Origin: Chloroflexota bacterium
GTDB taxonomy: Bacteria; Chloroflexota; Ktedonobacteria; Ktedonobacterales; JADMIN01
Assembly (NCBI GenBank): GCA_021323855.1
Contig: JAJPKE010000017.1
Location: forward strand, 1 to 64,000
DNA: 64,000 nt
Reading direction: 5' to 3'
This document shows, piece by piece, positions 17,372 through 26,248 of this stretch; positions within the stretch are counted from its first letter, which is position 1; every line of letters begins with the position of its first letter. The notes under the pieces are model-generated. The model worked only from the letters and a program-made list of their open reading frames with translations. It was not told the origin of the DNA and made no database searches. A program made the position numbers and the translations under genes.

Positions 17372-17443
17372 AAATACGCGGCAACCTCACATCTCAGTGG
17401 CAGCGGCGGACTCTGTTATACAGGCAAAACGGAAAAGAGCGTT

Positions 17444-18007
17444 TCAGCCGAAGATAGCGGCGACCGGCGTGGAGAAGCCGGGAACGATATCCGCGCCATC
17501 GAGCGTTTCGTGTTCATGCAACGTCACGACGGATTCGCCAGAGTCGTTGGCGCGGTGAACCTCGACGGTGCGGTCTCCTGGCGACACGACCCATACCATC
17601 TGCACGCCGGCATCCAGCCACATCGCCGCCTTCTGCTGCACCTCGGCTGGCCGGTCGCCGGAGGAAGCCACCTCAACCACCAGGTCAGGAATGACGGGAA
17701 CCCAGCGCGGCGCAGGATGTGGCGAAGGGAGACGCTCCTGACGGATGAAGGCGATATCCGGCGCGCGCACGGTATCGGGATTTCTGGCAATCAGAAAGCC
17801 AGTCTCCGCCGCGTACATCTTCCCAAGTTGGTTTGCCAGCACATATTGCCCCAGAATGATGCTCAGCCGCATCGTCGTTTCGCCATGATCCTCAAACGTC
17901 GGCGGCATCGTGTGTAGCTCTCCCTCGATCAATTCAGAGCGCAATCCGGCGAGCGGCAGCGCGGCAAACTCTTCCGCCGTTAGCAGATGTTTTGGTGGAG
18001 CAGGCAT
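17444..18007 (-). CDS. Uma2 family (DUF820) restriction-endonuclease-fold protein
   Basis: A 187-residue protein of the Uma2 family, which has a PD-(D/E)XK nuclease fold and is often present in many copies in Chloroflexota and cyanobacteria. Visible marks: LTAEEFAALP at the start, RSELIEGELHTMPP, RAPDIAFIRQERL, and PDLVVEVASSGDRPAEVQQKAAMWLDAGVQMVWVVSP, where Asp, Glu and Lys of the putative active site lie. Length is normal. GGAGG precedes the ATG. The true role of the family is not established; mobile-element association is common elsewhere but no such gene is seen here. Confidence 0.85.
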   Translation of the reverse strand: MPAPPKHLLTAEEFAALPLAGLRSELIEGELHTMPPTFEDHGETTMRLSIILGQYVLANQLGKMYAAETGFLIARNPDTVRAPDIAFIRQERLPSPHPAPRWVPVIPDLVVEVASSGDRPAEVQQKAAMWLDAGVQMVWVVSPGDRTVEVHRANDSGESVVTLHEHETLDGADIVPGFSTPVAAIFG

Positions 18008-18089
18008 ATTATTTAACCTCCTGCATTCATATGATCGAGGCTAAGCGCCGAAGATGATAACCAACTTGACATGACTATGACTGACTATA

Positions 18090-19292
18090 TCATTTTGCGG
18101 TTGCCGTGCGCGCGTGTCTCTGCGAGAAGAAAATGATCGCGGCGGACAGCGTGCCCAGCAGCCCGCAGAGCAGCCACAATCCAGCGGCATTCCAGGCGAA
18201 GAGGCGTGTGCCGAGGACCGGAGCCAGAATCAGTCCAGCGGACCCCATCACGCCCCAGGCGCCCTGATACTGGCCGCGCAGATGCGCAGGCGCAATGTCC
18301 GCCACATGCGCGGAAGCTACCGGCGAATTGAGCATCTCCCCTAGCGTCCAGAGCAGCACACTGATGGTGAACACCGGCAACCCCTGCGCGAACGCCGTCA
18401 GCCCGAAGCCCAGCGCAACGAACCAGGTGCCCAGCGCCATCATGCGATAGGCGGGCAGACGTTGGGTGATGGAGGTCAGCGGCAACTCGAAGAGCATGAC
18501 GATGAGCGCGTTCAGCGAGAGCAGACCACCATACACAGCGTTGGGAAAGCCACTTGCCCGCACCTGAAGGCCGAGCGTGGACAATGACTGAAAGTAGACA
18601 AACGAGGCAAGCACCGATGCTAACAGGAATAGCAAGAAGCGCCAGTCCATGCTGAGCGCGCGCAGCATCCCGGTGCGTGATTCTTCCGCACTGGAATGAG
18701 CAGCAGTGTTCTGCTCTATGGAATCGCTGCCATACGCCGGCAGCGCCAGCCATGCGATGACACCGAAACAGATGGAGGTGAGCGCGTCACCCACGAAGAG
18801 CAGCCCGAACGAATGATCCGCCAGGAAGCCGGCAAGCGCGACACCCAGCGCCACGCCCACATTGATGGCAAGCCGGTAGACGGCGAATCCCGTCACGCGC
18901 TGCCCCTGCGGAATGAGGTCCGCCAGCAGCGCGCCAGCCGCCGGACGATACGATTCCGCCATCAGGCCGGCAAGCCCCGTCAGCAACGCCAGCAGGAGGA
19001 GATTGTGCGCCTGGGCCAGCGTTAGCATCGTCACGGCGGAGGCGAACATCGAGAAGGTGATAGTGGCGCGGCGACCGATGCGGTCCGCAAAGTAGCCGCC
19101 CAGCGCGGAGGCGATGATGCTGCCCACGCCATACGCGCCAACGACCAGACCAACCTGCGCAAGCGGATAACCCTCGTGCGTCAGATAGAGCGTGAGAAAA
19201 GGCAGCACAAAGCTACCAAAGCGATTGATGAACGCTCCGGCGAAGAGCGCCCATGCAGGCGCGGGCAACGCCCGCAAACGAATGATGAGCAT
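18090..19292 (-). CDS. MFS transporter
   Basis: A 400-residue major facilitator with about twelve hydrophobic segments in two halves. The loop after helix 2 reads GGYFADRIGRRATI, the standard MFS signature. LTGLAGLMAESYRPAAGALLADLIPQGQR lies in the first half, a pattern common in the MdtG/YfcJ type drug or sugar efflux group. The ATG at 19292 is chosen because the frame upstream has unlikely, non-family sequence. Substrate unknown. It stands alone on the minus strand. Confidence 0.8.
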   Translation of the reverse strand: MLIIRLRALPAPAWALFAGAFINRFGSFVLPFLTLYLTHEGYPLAQVGLVVGAYGVGSIIASALGGYFADRIGRRATITFSMFASAVTMLTLAQAHNLLLLALLTGLAGLMAESYRPAAGALLADLIPQGQRVTGFAVYRLAINVGVALGVALAGFLADHSFGLLFVGDALTSICFGVIAWLALPAYGSDSIEQNTAAHSSAEESRTGMLRALSMDWRFLLFLLASVLASFVYFQSLSTLGLQVRASGFPNAVYGGLLSLNALIVMLFELPLTSITQRLPAYRMMALGTWFVALGFGLTAFAQGLPVFTISVLLWTLGEMLNSPVASAHVADIAPAHLRGQYQGAWGVMGSAGLILAPVLGTRLFAWNAAGLWLLCGLLGTLSAAIIFFSQRHARTATAK

Positions 19293-19797
19293 ATGGTTAC
19301 GATGTCTTCCATCTGAAACGTTGCTGAAAACTGCTCTCCGGCAGATGCCTGTGATGGCTATAGTGTCTGTAGTGCCCTTAGTGGCCAGATTCGGAGCGTA
19401 TGCCGAAAAGGTGGACTCCCTTTCACAGCAGAGCATATCGCCGCATGTGGGTGATATTCGCCCTGATTGAGAGCATCTTCCTCAAGCAGTCCTGCTGTTT
19501 GCCGGAGCCACGCCAGGTGAACACGAAGTCAATCGTAGGCCATATATAACAGCTTGCCCAGAAGCGAAAGGTCAGGTTCCCGCTGCCCAAAAGGACAGGT
19601 GGGCCACTTGTGGGTTACGTGCCCTGGCTTTTCAAATCCGAGAATGTTGCAGCATCCAGTAAATGTCTGTGAGCCAATAGTGTTGTCTTCTTGGTCTGTT
19701 GACAGCTTGGCCGTACTTCTTTATACTTGCAGCCAAGCACCAGTTGCGCGATCCGTTTGATTATGCTTGGTATGTTGATAAAACCGAGGGTAGGCCA
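19293..19797. other. Divergent intergenic region, no gene seen
   Basis: 505 bases between the MFS gene (minus) and the propeller gene (plus). No repeat of the three dispersed families, no convincing reading frame and no clear promoter pair were found. Confidence 0.5.
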
Positions 19798-21099
19798 GTG
19801 GCGACACGACATTCATTCATAAACACGATGGCCAAAATAGCGGGCTTACTGCTGATTGTTCTGCTCTTGACTGCTCTGGCATGGCATTACGTGCGTGCTG
19901 CGGCTGTTGCCCGAATTCATCCCTCACCCATTTCACACCAATCTGCTCAGTCTCCCCATATTGCCTGCCGTCCATCACAACTACCACCGTGTGCGGGTGG
20001 TCAGTCCCAGTGGACGCAGACCACCACCCCTAACATGCCCGGTATCGGGAGTTTCCTACGTGGGGTTGCCGGATCATCACCGTCTGATGTATGGGCAGTG
20101 GGATCATATTACTACGATAACTTAGAACACAACTACCCGTTGATCGAGCACTGGAATGGACAAAAATGGACTATCGTCCCAAGTCCCGCAGTCCCCAGCG
20201 GCTTTCAGGCAGGCTTGGGTTCTGTAACAGTCCTCTCCCCAACTGATGCCTGGGCAGTGGGAAATCTCGACCCCTTGCAAGGTGCTACCATTCTGCAGAC
20301 CCTTATCGAACACTGGAATGGGCAACAATGGAGCATTGTTCCCTCGCCGAATCCTGATGGGGTTGGCGGCGACGCGCTTCGTAGTGTCAGTGCGGTTTCT
20401 GCAACCGATGTCTGGGCGGTTGGAAATACGCCTACCTATGGGGAACCGCGCATTGAGCATTGGGATGGCACCCAATGGAGCTATGTTGTCAGCCCAACGT
20501 TGCCGACTGAATTTGGAGCTGATGCCTTGAATTCAGTAGCCGCTATTGCGACAAACAATGTCTGGGCAGTTGGCACTTATCTCAATAGCACGACAGGTTT
20601 TCTTCAGACATTGGTCGAACATTGGGACGGCACGCAGTGGAGTGTTATCAGCAGTCCAAGTGTGGATAACTTTGAAGCTGACAATGATCTAACCTCTCTG
20701 ACAGCGGCGTCACCGCAGGATATGTGGGCAGTAGGTTGGTATAACAACTTTGGCAACGGCGCTCATGGACCTGTCCTGGAACACTGGAATGGCACCCAAT
20801 GGGCGATGAGTCCCTTGCCTTCGGACCTCCCCGCTAACAGCGGTATTGGAACCATCGCGGCGGCTGGCCCAAATACCATCTATATGACTGGTACCTCGGG
20901 GATAAGTATTACGTCCTCGTTGATTGAATACTGGAATGGCACCACCTGGCACAGAGTGCCGTCAACTGCATTGGATCAGGCGGGGAATGCTCCCGCATTG
21001 GAAGCTATCGTTGTCTTTTCAACCTATCAAGCGTGGGTCGTTGGCTATTATGGGTCGTATAAAACCTTTGCTGGGCATCCTAACCCTCCTATGATGTAA
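19798..21099 (+). CDS. Membrane-anchored WAVG-repeat beta-propeller protein
   Basis: A 433-residue protein with one N-terminal membrane segment (about residues 13-32, IAGLLLIVLLLTALAWHYV) and an extracytoplasmic region made of repeats of about 50 residues. Each repeat reads SPxDVWAVG...LIEHWNGxxW: SDVWAVG, TDAWAVG, TDVWAVG, NNVWAVG, QDMWAVG, a degenerate NTIYMTG, and a last YQAWVVG. The seventh unit is cut short, while the region before the first unit (SQWTQTTTPNM...LRGVAG) looks like the missing half, as in a propeller closed by its two ends. Start is uncertain: GTG at 19798 behind GAGGGTAGG, or ATG at 19828 with no ribosome site. Function unknown; ligand binding or cell-surface sensing is possible. 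Confidence 0.75.
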   Translation: MATRHSFINTMAKIAGLLLIVLLLTALAWHYVRAAAVARIHPSPISHQSAQSPHIACRPSQLPPCAGGQSQWTQTTTPNMPGIGSFLRGVAGSSPSDVWAVGSYYYDNLEHNYPLIEHWNGQKWTIVPSPAVPSGFQAGLGSVTVLSPTDAWAVGNLDPLQGATILQTLIEHWNGQQWSIVPSPNPDGVGGDALRSVSAVSATDVWAVGNTPTYGEPRIEHWDGTQWSYVVSPTLPTEFGADALNSVAAIATNNVWAVGTYLNSTTGFLQTLVEHWDGTQWSVISSPSVDNFEADNDLTSLTAASPQDMWAVGWYNNFGNGAHGPVLEHWNGTQWAMSPLPSDLPANSGIGTIAAAGPNTIYMTGTSGISITSSLIEYWNGTTWHRVPSTALDQAGNAPALEAIVVFSTYQAWVVGYYGSYKTFAGHPNPPMM

Positions 21100-21196
21100 C
21101 AACCTATCCTATAGCCTATGAATCTGCCAGTGAGTCACTCATCAGTAGGCGTCAGTGTCTCATGGGTGGAATCAGACAAGGTGGCCGCTTGGTTAG

Positions 21197-21973
21197 TCAC
21201 TGCTCTTTCACCGTCCGCAAGAACGCATCGAGGCGCTGGTTGAACGGCTCACCCAGGTCGAGGATGTAGTGGTCCGCGCCGCTCAGGATGGCGCGTTCGG
21301 CATGCAGGCGTTCGGTCAGAACATCAGCGACGGCTTCAAAGGCAAGACTCCAATCGCCGGAGACGATCAGTCTGGGAAATGTGGTTTCCGCCAGCGCCGC
21401 CAGGGGAATCTCCAGTTCCCAGGGCGCTGGCTCCGCCTGCATCGCCTCGATGCCCTTGCGGTCCTCCGGCGGCAGCGCAAGCGAGTCGGGCAGTTCCTGT
21501 CCGAGCGCCGCCATGAAGCGCCGCAGAAACTCTTCCGGCGTCAACGTCTCCACTTCATCATAGGCCAGCCGCAGCCTAGTGATGCGTTCCTCAACCGCTG
21601 GATTGCCCCGCGCGTTGGCAAACGCTGGTGGTTCGATCACCGTCAGCGAGCGCACTCGTTCCGGGCAACGCGCCGCCGCCATCATGGCGATGCAGCCGCC
21701 ATACGAGTAGCCAACCAGATGCGCGCCGCTCTGTATATCATGTCCCGCCAGTGATGCAAGCAAATCGCAGACTTCGCGCACATCTTGCTCGACGCTGCTG
21801 CGTTGCACCAGCGGACGCGCGCCGTAGCCGGGGCGTGTCACCAGCAGCAATTGATAGCGGTCCGCCAGCGGGCGCTGATGCTGCCAGACAAACGCCGGAT
21901 CGGTGTCGCCGCTGCCATGAATCAACACAACCAGCTCGCCCTCGCCCCAAATGATGATCGGCATATCTTGCAT
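21197..21973 (-). CDS. Alpha/beta hydrolase
   Basis: A 258-residue hydrolase of the alpha/beta fold, cytoplasmic. The oxyanion segment VVLIHGSGD, the nucleophile elbow VGYSYGGC with the catalytic Ser, and the late LSGADHYILDLGEP with the catalytic His are visible. A cap region lies between about 130 and 190. The ATG at 21973 is chosen for GAGGAG upstream; a longer frame has no family sequence. It is divergent from the ECF sigma gene at 22149. Substrate cannot be told. Confidence 0.85.
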   Translation of the reverse strand: MQDMPIIIWGEGELVVLIHGSGDTDPAFVWQHQRPLADRYQLLLVTRPGYGARPLVQRSSVEQDVREVCDLLASLAGHDIQSGAHLVGYSYGGCIAMMAAARCPERVRSLTVIEPPAFANARGNPAVEERITRLRLAYDEVETLTPEEFLRRFMAALGQELPDSLALPPEDRKGIEAMQAEPAPWELEIPLAALAETTFPRLIVSGDWSLAFEAVADVLTERLHAERAILSGADHYILDLGEPFNQRLDAFLRTVKEQ

Positions 21974-22148
21974 AGGTCGCTCCTCTGAATACAGCATAGC
22001 ACGGCAACTCGCCACCTGCTGGTAGAAAAGTGCAGCAAAACAGAGGCAGTTAGCTATGTCCGCTTTTGTCCGCGCGGCACGTTTTATCCATGTGTCCCTA
22101 AGATGACATGGGTTCGTAGACGCGAACGGGCGGAGGCGGCGGGCAACT

Positions 22149-22739
22149 ATGGAGGAGCGGCGCAATCGAGAGGCAGGCGACGAGCTGGCGCTGGCACGGC
22201 GCGCCGCCACCGGCGATCAGCGCGCCTTCGCGCAGATCGTCACGCTTTACGAGAGACGCCTGCTGGTGTATCTGACGCAGATGCTCAACGATGCCGAGAC
22301 GGCACGCGATATGGCGCAGGAGACGTTCATCGCGGCGTTTCAGGCGTTGCCGCGCTGGCAGCCGCCCGATCCATTGCCTGTGCATCCGCTCTCACCCTGG
22401 CTCTATCGCATCGCCACCAATCGCGCGCTCTCACATCTGCGCGCGCAACAACACGACGCTGGTGATGTAGCTGTGCGCTGGCGGCAGGACCAGGCACAGG
22501 CACACGAAGGAACGCTCGAAGACCGCACCGCCGCCCGCGATCTGCTGGAGACGGCACTGCGCCAGCTCTCCGAAGAGGATGCCGCCTGCCTCGTGCTGCA
22601 TTATGTCGCAGGCGAACGCTATCATGAGATTGGCAGTCGCCTGGGCATCAGCAGCGACGCGGTGCGCAAGCGCGTGGGGCGGGCGCTGACGGCGTTACGC
22701 GCAGCCTATCACGCGCTGGATGTGGAGGCGAAAGTATGA
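22149..22739 (+). CDS. ECF-type RNA polymerase sigma factor
   Basis: A 196-residue extracytoplasmic-function sigma factor. Region 2 spans about 20-95 (ETARDMAQETFIAAFQALPRW, LSPWLYRIATNRALSHLR) and region 4 about 135-185 (LSEEDAACLVLHYVAGERYHEIGSRLGISSDAVRKRVGRAL). It directs polymerase to its own regulon when freed from its anti-sigma factor. The anti-sigma gene begins inside its stop region (ATGA overlap), so the pair is translationally coupled. No target promoter was identified. Confidence 0.92.
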   Translation: MEERRNREAGDELALARRAATGDQRAFAQIVTLYERRLLVYLTQMLNDAETARDMAQETFIAAFQALPRWQPPDPLPVHPLSPWLYRIATNRALSHLRAQQHDAGDVAVRWRQDQAQAHEGTLEDRTAARDLLETALRQLSEEDAACLVLHYVAGERYHEIGSRLGISSDAVRKRVGRALTALRAAYHALDVEAKV

Positions 22740-24556
22740 GTGAAGAACTGCCGATAGAACCAATCGAGCCAATCGAGCCAATCGAGCAGGCCAATCACAA
22801 CATTCAGCCAGCCATACCACATCATCTGGATGACGGCACGCTGGCCGCGATCATCGCCGGTGAATTGCCACTCACTGAGCAGATGGCTGTCGAACGGCAT
22901 CTGCGCGCCTGCGCCGCTTGCCTTGCTGCGCTAGCAGAAGCGCGCGAAGTTGCATTGCTGCTCGGTGAACTGTCTGCGCCCGCTGCCTATGCTGACGCCG
23001 CCGATGCGCCGTCACTGGCTGGCGGTGTACTTGCGCAGCTTGCCGCGCGCCACATCGAGCAGGATGCTCCAGCGGATAGTTCGCAACACATTCCGCAGGA
23101 TTTCAGGACCGATCTGGCTACCCGTCCGCTTTTGCCAGAGACCGGCGTTCTATTGCCGGTATCGCACCAACAGCCTTCTCACGCGAAGGTTGATGAGCCA
23201 CCGGCATGGTCTGCCCGGCGGCCACAGTCTGGTGCGCATGGGAAAGGATGGATACGGCAGGTGGATGTAAACGAACGTGACATCGCGACGCCCTGGTACG
23301 ACAAAGACGACGAGCCAACGACCAGAACCAGGCGAACGAGGGCTACGCGGCATCTGGGGAGCGAGAGTAGGTACAGCGGAAATGGACGTTTCCGCTCGCT
23401 GGCGGCGGTGGCGGCTGTGCTGGCGCTGGTGGTGATCAGCGCCGGAGTCTTCGGCGCGCTGAGCATTGCGCGCGGCCAGCACAACGGTGGCAAGCCTGGG
23501 GTTGTGGGAGGCAACGCGCACTCCACAGCGACAGCCACACCCTCACCCACGCCAGTGCCGACGAAGAGCGTACTGGCAAATGCCACCATCCATAGCATCA
23601 CCATGCTTTCTGCGACGGATGGTTGGGCGGTCGGCACAACCAATGTCTCACCATCGGGGGTCATCCTACACTATACCGGCGGGCGTTGGGTGGTGGTTCC
23701 GGTATCACTGCCTGGTGTAGGTCTGGCGGGCATCTCGATGGTCTCACCGGATGAAGGGTGGGCCGTTGGCTCAGCAAGTTCCGCAACAGGAATGGGTGTT
23801 AGCGTCATCCTGCACTATCACGATGGCGCCTGGACCTCGGTGCCCAATCAGTTGAATGGCCAGTTGGTGGCCGTTCAGATGGTGTCGGCAACTGAAGGGT
23901 GGGCCATCGGTTCCGCGAACAGCGGCAGCAGCAAGTTTGCCAGCCTGGTCGTTCACTATAGCAACGGCGTCTGGACCGCAGTGGACAATAATCTCTGGTC
24001 GGTGGCCGGCATCTCAATGGTCTCGCCGCATGATGGCTGGATCGTCGGCAACAACGGCAGTGTTGGTCATTATCAGAACGGCCAGTGGGTGCGCTGGGGC
24101 CAATCGCCACCCGGCACACTCAACGGCGTAGATATGCTCTCAGCAAGCAATGGCTGGGCCGTTGGCACAATTGGCGTGAGTGGAGGCGGTCCTATGCTGA
24201 GCCTGCCCTTCATTCAGCACTTCAACGGCGCGTCCTGGGATACGTACCAGTTGCCTTCTAGTTTGCCGCAGGGGAATCTCTATGCGGTAGCGATGACATC
24301 AGCAAATGACGGTTGGGCAGTCGGTGAGACGATGCCTGATACCAGTCCGCCACAGAGCCTACTGCTGCACTATCAGAACGGCCAGTGGAGCGAATACAAT
24401 CTTCACATTGGCTACGGTCTATCAAGCATTTCGATGGTGTCGGCAAATGATGGCTGGGCAGTCGGCACCAGTAATTTAGGCACAGGCGGGGACGTCACCT
24501 ATTCCTCCGTGATTCTGCACTACCAGAATGGTCGGTGGAGCGTGTACAACGCCTGA
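22736..24556 (+). CDS. Membrane anti-sigma factor with seven-repeat WAVG propeller
   Basis: A 606-residue protein. Residues 30-75 hold a zinc anti-sigma domain with HxxxCxxC (His55, Cys59, Cys62) that should bind the sigma factor from 22149. A polar linker leads to a single membrane segment (about 220-245, LAAVAAVLALVVISAGVFGAL). The outside part (about 280-606) is seven repeats with DGWAVG, EGWAVG, EGWAIG, DGWIVG, NGWAVG, DGWAVG and DGWAVG, each followed by a ...HYxNGxW strand, so a seven-bladed propeller is likely. It resembles the separate protein at 19798. The expected scheme is an outside signal sensed by the propeller that releases the sigma factor. The start also has a short IEP repeat (residues 7-17). 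Confidence 0.85.
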   Translation: MSEELPIEPIEPIEPIEQANHNIQPAIPHHLDDGTLAAIIAGELPLTEQMAVERHLRACAACLAALAEAREVALLLGELSAPAAYADAADAPSLAGGVLAQLAARHIEQDAPADSSQHIPQDFRTDLATRPLLPETGVLLPVSHQQPSHAKVDEPPAWSARRPQSGAHGKGWIRQVDVNERDIATPWYDKDDEPTTRTRRTRATRHLGSESRYSGNGRFRSLAAVAAVLALVVISAGVFGALSIARGQHNGGKPGVVGGNAHSTATATPSPTPVPTKSVLANATIHSITMLSATDGWAVGTTNVSPSGVILHYTGGRWVVVPVSLPGVGLAGISMVSPDEGWAVGSASSATGMGVSVILHYHDGAWTSVPNQLNGQLVAVQMVSATEGWAIGSANSGSSKFASLVVHYSNGVWTAVDNNLWSVAGISMVSPHDGWIVGNNGSVGHYQNGQWVRWGQSPPGTLNGVDMLSASNGWAVGTIGVSGGGPMLSLPFIQHFNGASWDTYQLPSSLPQGNLYAVAMTSANDGWAVGETMPDTSPPQSLLLHYQNGQWSEYNLHIGYGLSSISMVSANDGWAVGTSNLGTGGDVTYSSVILHYQNGRWSVYNA

Positions 24557-24567
24557 ATAAACTGTGG

Positions 24568-24682
24568 TTCGCGGCAGTTTACTGCCGGCGCACGCGAGGT
24601 GGGCTGAAGTCCCGCAGCACTACGTGGCACATGCGGCGCTCTCAGCCAACCTCGCACGTACTCCGGCTTTTCAAAGCCGAGA
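24568..24682. repeat. Modular hairpin repeat (family B), copy 3
   Basis: GGCAGTTTACTGCC (24573-24586) followed by GGCGCACG, then GGGCTGAAGTCCC near 24601, and CGGCTTTTCAAAGCCG (24664-24679). Same module order as the copy at 468. It fills the gap between the convergent anti-sigma and desulfurase-like genes. Confidence 0.75.
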
Positions 24683-24724
24683 ATACAATCCCTGAATTGC
24701 TGTCGAGCGTGCGGGAGAAGAACA

Positions 24725-26035
24725 TTAGCCTACGATTTCATGCAGCGCGGCCAGCAGGCGATCAACCTCAGCGGCGGTGTTGTAGTGCGCCAGCCCGATG
24801 CGCAACGCGCCACCGCCCGGCTCCAGGTTCAGCTTTTCCATCAGGTTCAGCGCGTAATAGTTGCCGTCCCAGCAGAAGATGCCGCGCGGCGCCAGCGCCT
24901 CCGCCAGTTCGCGCGGCGTGTGGCCGTCTACCGTCAGCATCACCGTCGGCACGCGCCGCTGCATATCCTCCGGCGCCGTCAACCCATAGATATGCGCGCC
25001 AGGAAGTGTTGCCAGCCCGGTAAGCAGCCGTGTCACCAATCCGCGTTCATACTCCTGAATCGCCGCCAGCGCCGCGTGTAGCTCCAGCCGCTGCCCCGTC
25101 ATGCCAACGAACTGTCCGGCGTAGCGGTCGGTATAGTCGCCGCCCAGTTCGGCCAGGTAATCCAGCGTCGCCACCAGACCGGCGAGACATTCGTGGTTCT
25201 GCGTGCCGGTCTCCCACTTGCCCGGCGGTTCATCGCTCGCCGGACGCACCTTATAAGCCGCCAGCCGTTCCAGCAGCGACAGCCGCCCATAGAGAATGCC
25301 GAGGTGCGGCCCAAAGAACTTATAGGAACTGCATGCCAGGAAGTCGCAGCCGAGCGCCTGCACATCTATCGGGCCATGCGGCGCAAATTGCACCGCGTCT
25401 ATATAGGAAATAGCGCCAGCATCGCGCGCCCACTCGATGATGGTGGCTATGTCGTTGATCGTGCCAACGGCGTTCGAGGCATAGCCAACGGCCACCACCC
25501 GCGTGCGCTCAGTGATCTTGCTGCGCAGGTCCGCCATATCGAGCGTACAGGTGGCTGGGTCTATCTCCGCCATGCGAATGACTGCGCCGCGCTCCTCGGC
25601 CAGCGCCTGCCACGGCGCGGCGTTGGCGTCGTGGTCCAGCGCCGTAATGACGATCTCATCACCAACGGTGAGCGTGCGGCCAACCGCGCGCGACATGGCA
25701 AAGGTCAGCGTGGTCATATTCGGGCCAAAGATGATCTCGCGCGGGTCGCTGGCGTTGAGCAGGTCTGCCATACCAGCATGCGCCTCGGCCAAAAGCGCGT
25801 CGGTGCGCTGGCTGGTGACGAACGCGCCACCGGTGTTGGCGTTGGAGGCGGAGAGATAGGCGCTGATGGCATCTATGCAAAACTGCGGCACCTGCGTGCC
25901 ACCAGGGTTATCGAAATAGACAACCGGCTGGCCGTTCTGTTCCAGCGCCAGCGAGGGAAAGTGCGCGCGACGCGGCGAAAGGTCAATCGCGCCGGTCGAG
26001 GAAGTTGTGGGTGGCATCGTGCTAGATTCTGGCAT
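24725..26035 (-). CDS. Cysteine desulfurase-like PLP enzyme (aminotransferase class V)
   Basis: A 436-residue PLP-dependent protein of the group that resembles cysteine desulfurases but is often set apart as a separate family. Marks: VYFDNPGGTQVPQ near the start, a PLP-contacting ALDHDANAAPW, YIDAVQFAPHGPIDV with the Asp under the ring, and ACSSYKFFGPHLGILYG with the Schiff-base Lys. No Fe-S assembly genes (iscU, sufB) are adjacent, so a role in cluster building is not supported by context. It is divergent from the oxidoreductase at 26249. The reaction is not certain. Confidence 0.87.
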   Translation of the reverse strand: MPESSTMPPTTSSTGAIDLSPRRAHFPSLALEQNGQPVVYFDNPGGTQVPQFCIDAISAYLSASNANTGGAFVTSQRTDALLAEAHAGMADLLNASDPREIIFGPNMTTLTFAMSRAVGRTLTVGDEIVITALDHDANAAPWQALAEERGAVIRMAEIDPATCTLDMADLRSKITERTRVVAVGYASNAVGTINDIATIIEWARDAGAISYIDAVQFAPHGPIDVQALGCDFLACSSYKFFGPHLGILYGRLSLLERLAAYKVRPASDEPPGKWETGTQNHECLAGLVATLDYLAELGGDYTDRYAGQFVGMTGQRLELHAALAAIQEYERGLVTRLLTGLATLPGAHIYGLTAPEDMQRRVPTVMLTVDGHTPRELAEALAPRGIFCWDGNYYALNLMEKLNLEPGGGALRIGLAHYNTAAEVDRLLAALHEIVG

Positions 26036-26248
26036 ATCGTCTGTTTCTCCTGCTGGAAAATTGCGTCATGCGGTGGCTGGCGCTTGTCTCATTATGCCAC
26101 GGCCACGTATGCTCTGTAGCGCACCACGGGTGGTTGGCGGCGCTGGCAAGATACTACAATTGCTATCACGTAGAGCAGCTACAACCATGACTACCCGTGA
26201 AAACTCACAACAACTTACAACTGATGACAGCGCAGGAGATGGACCACG

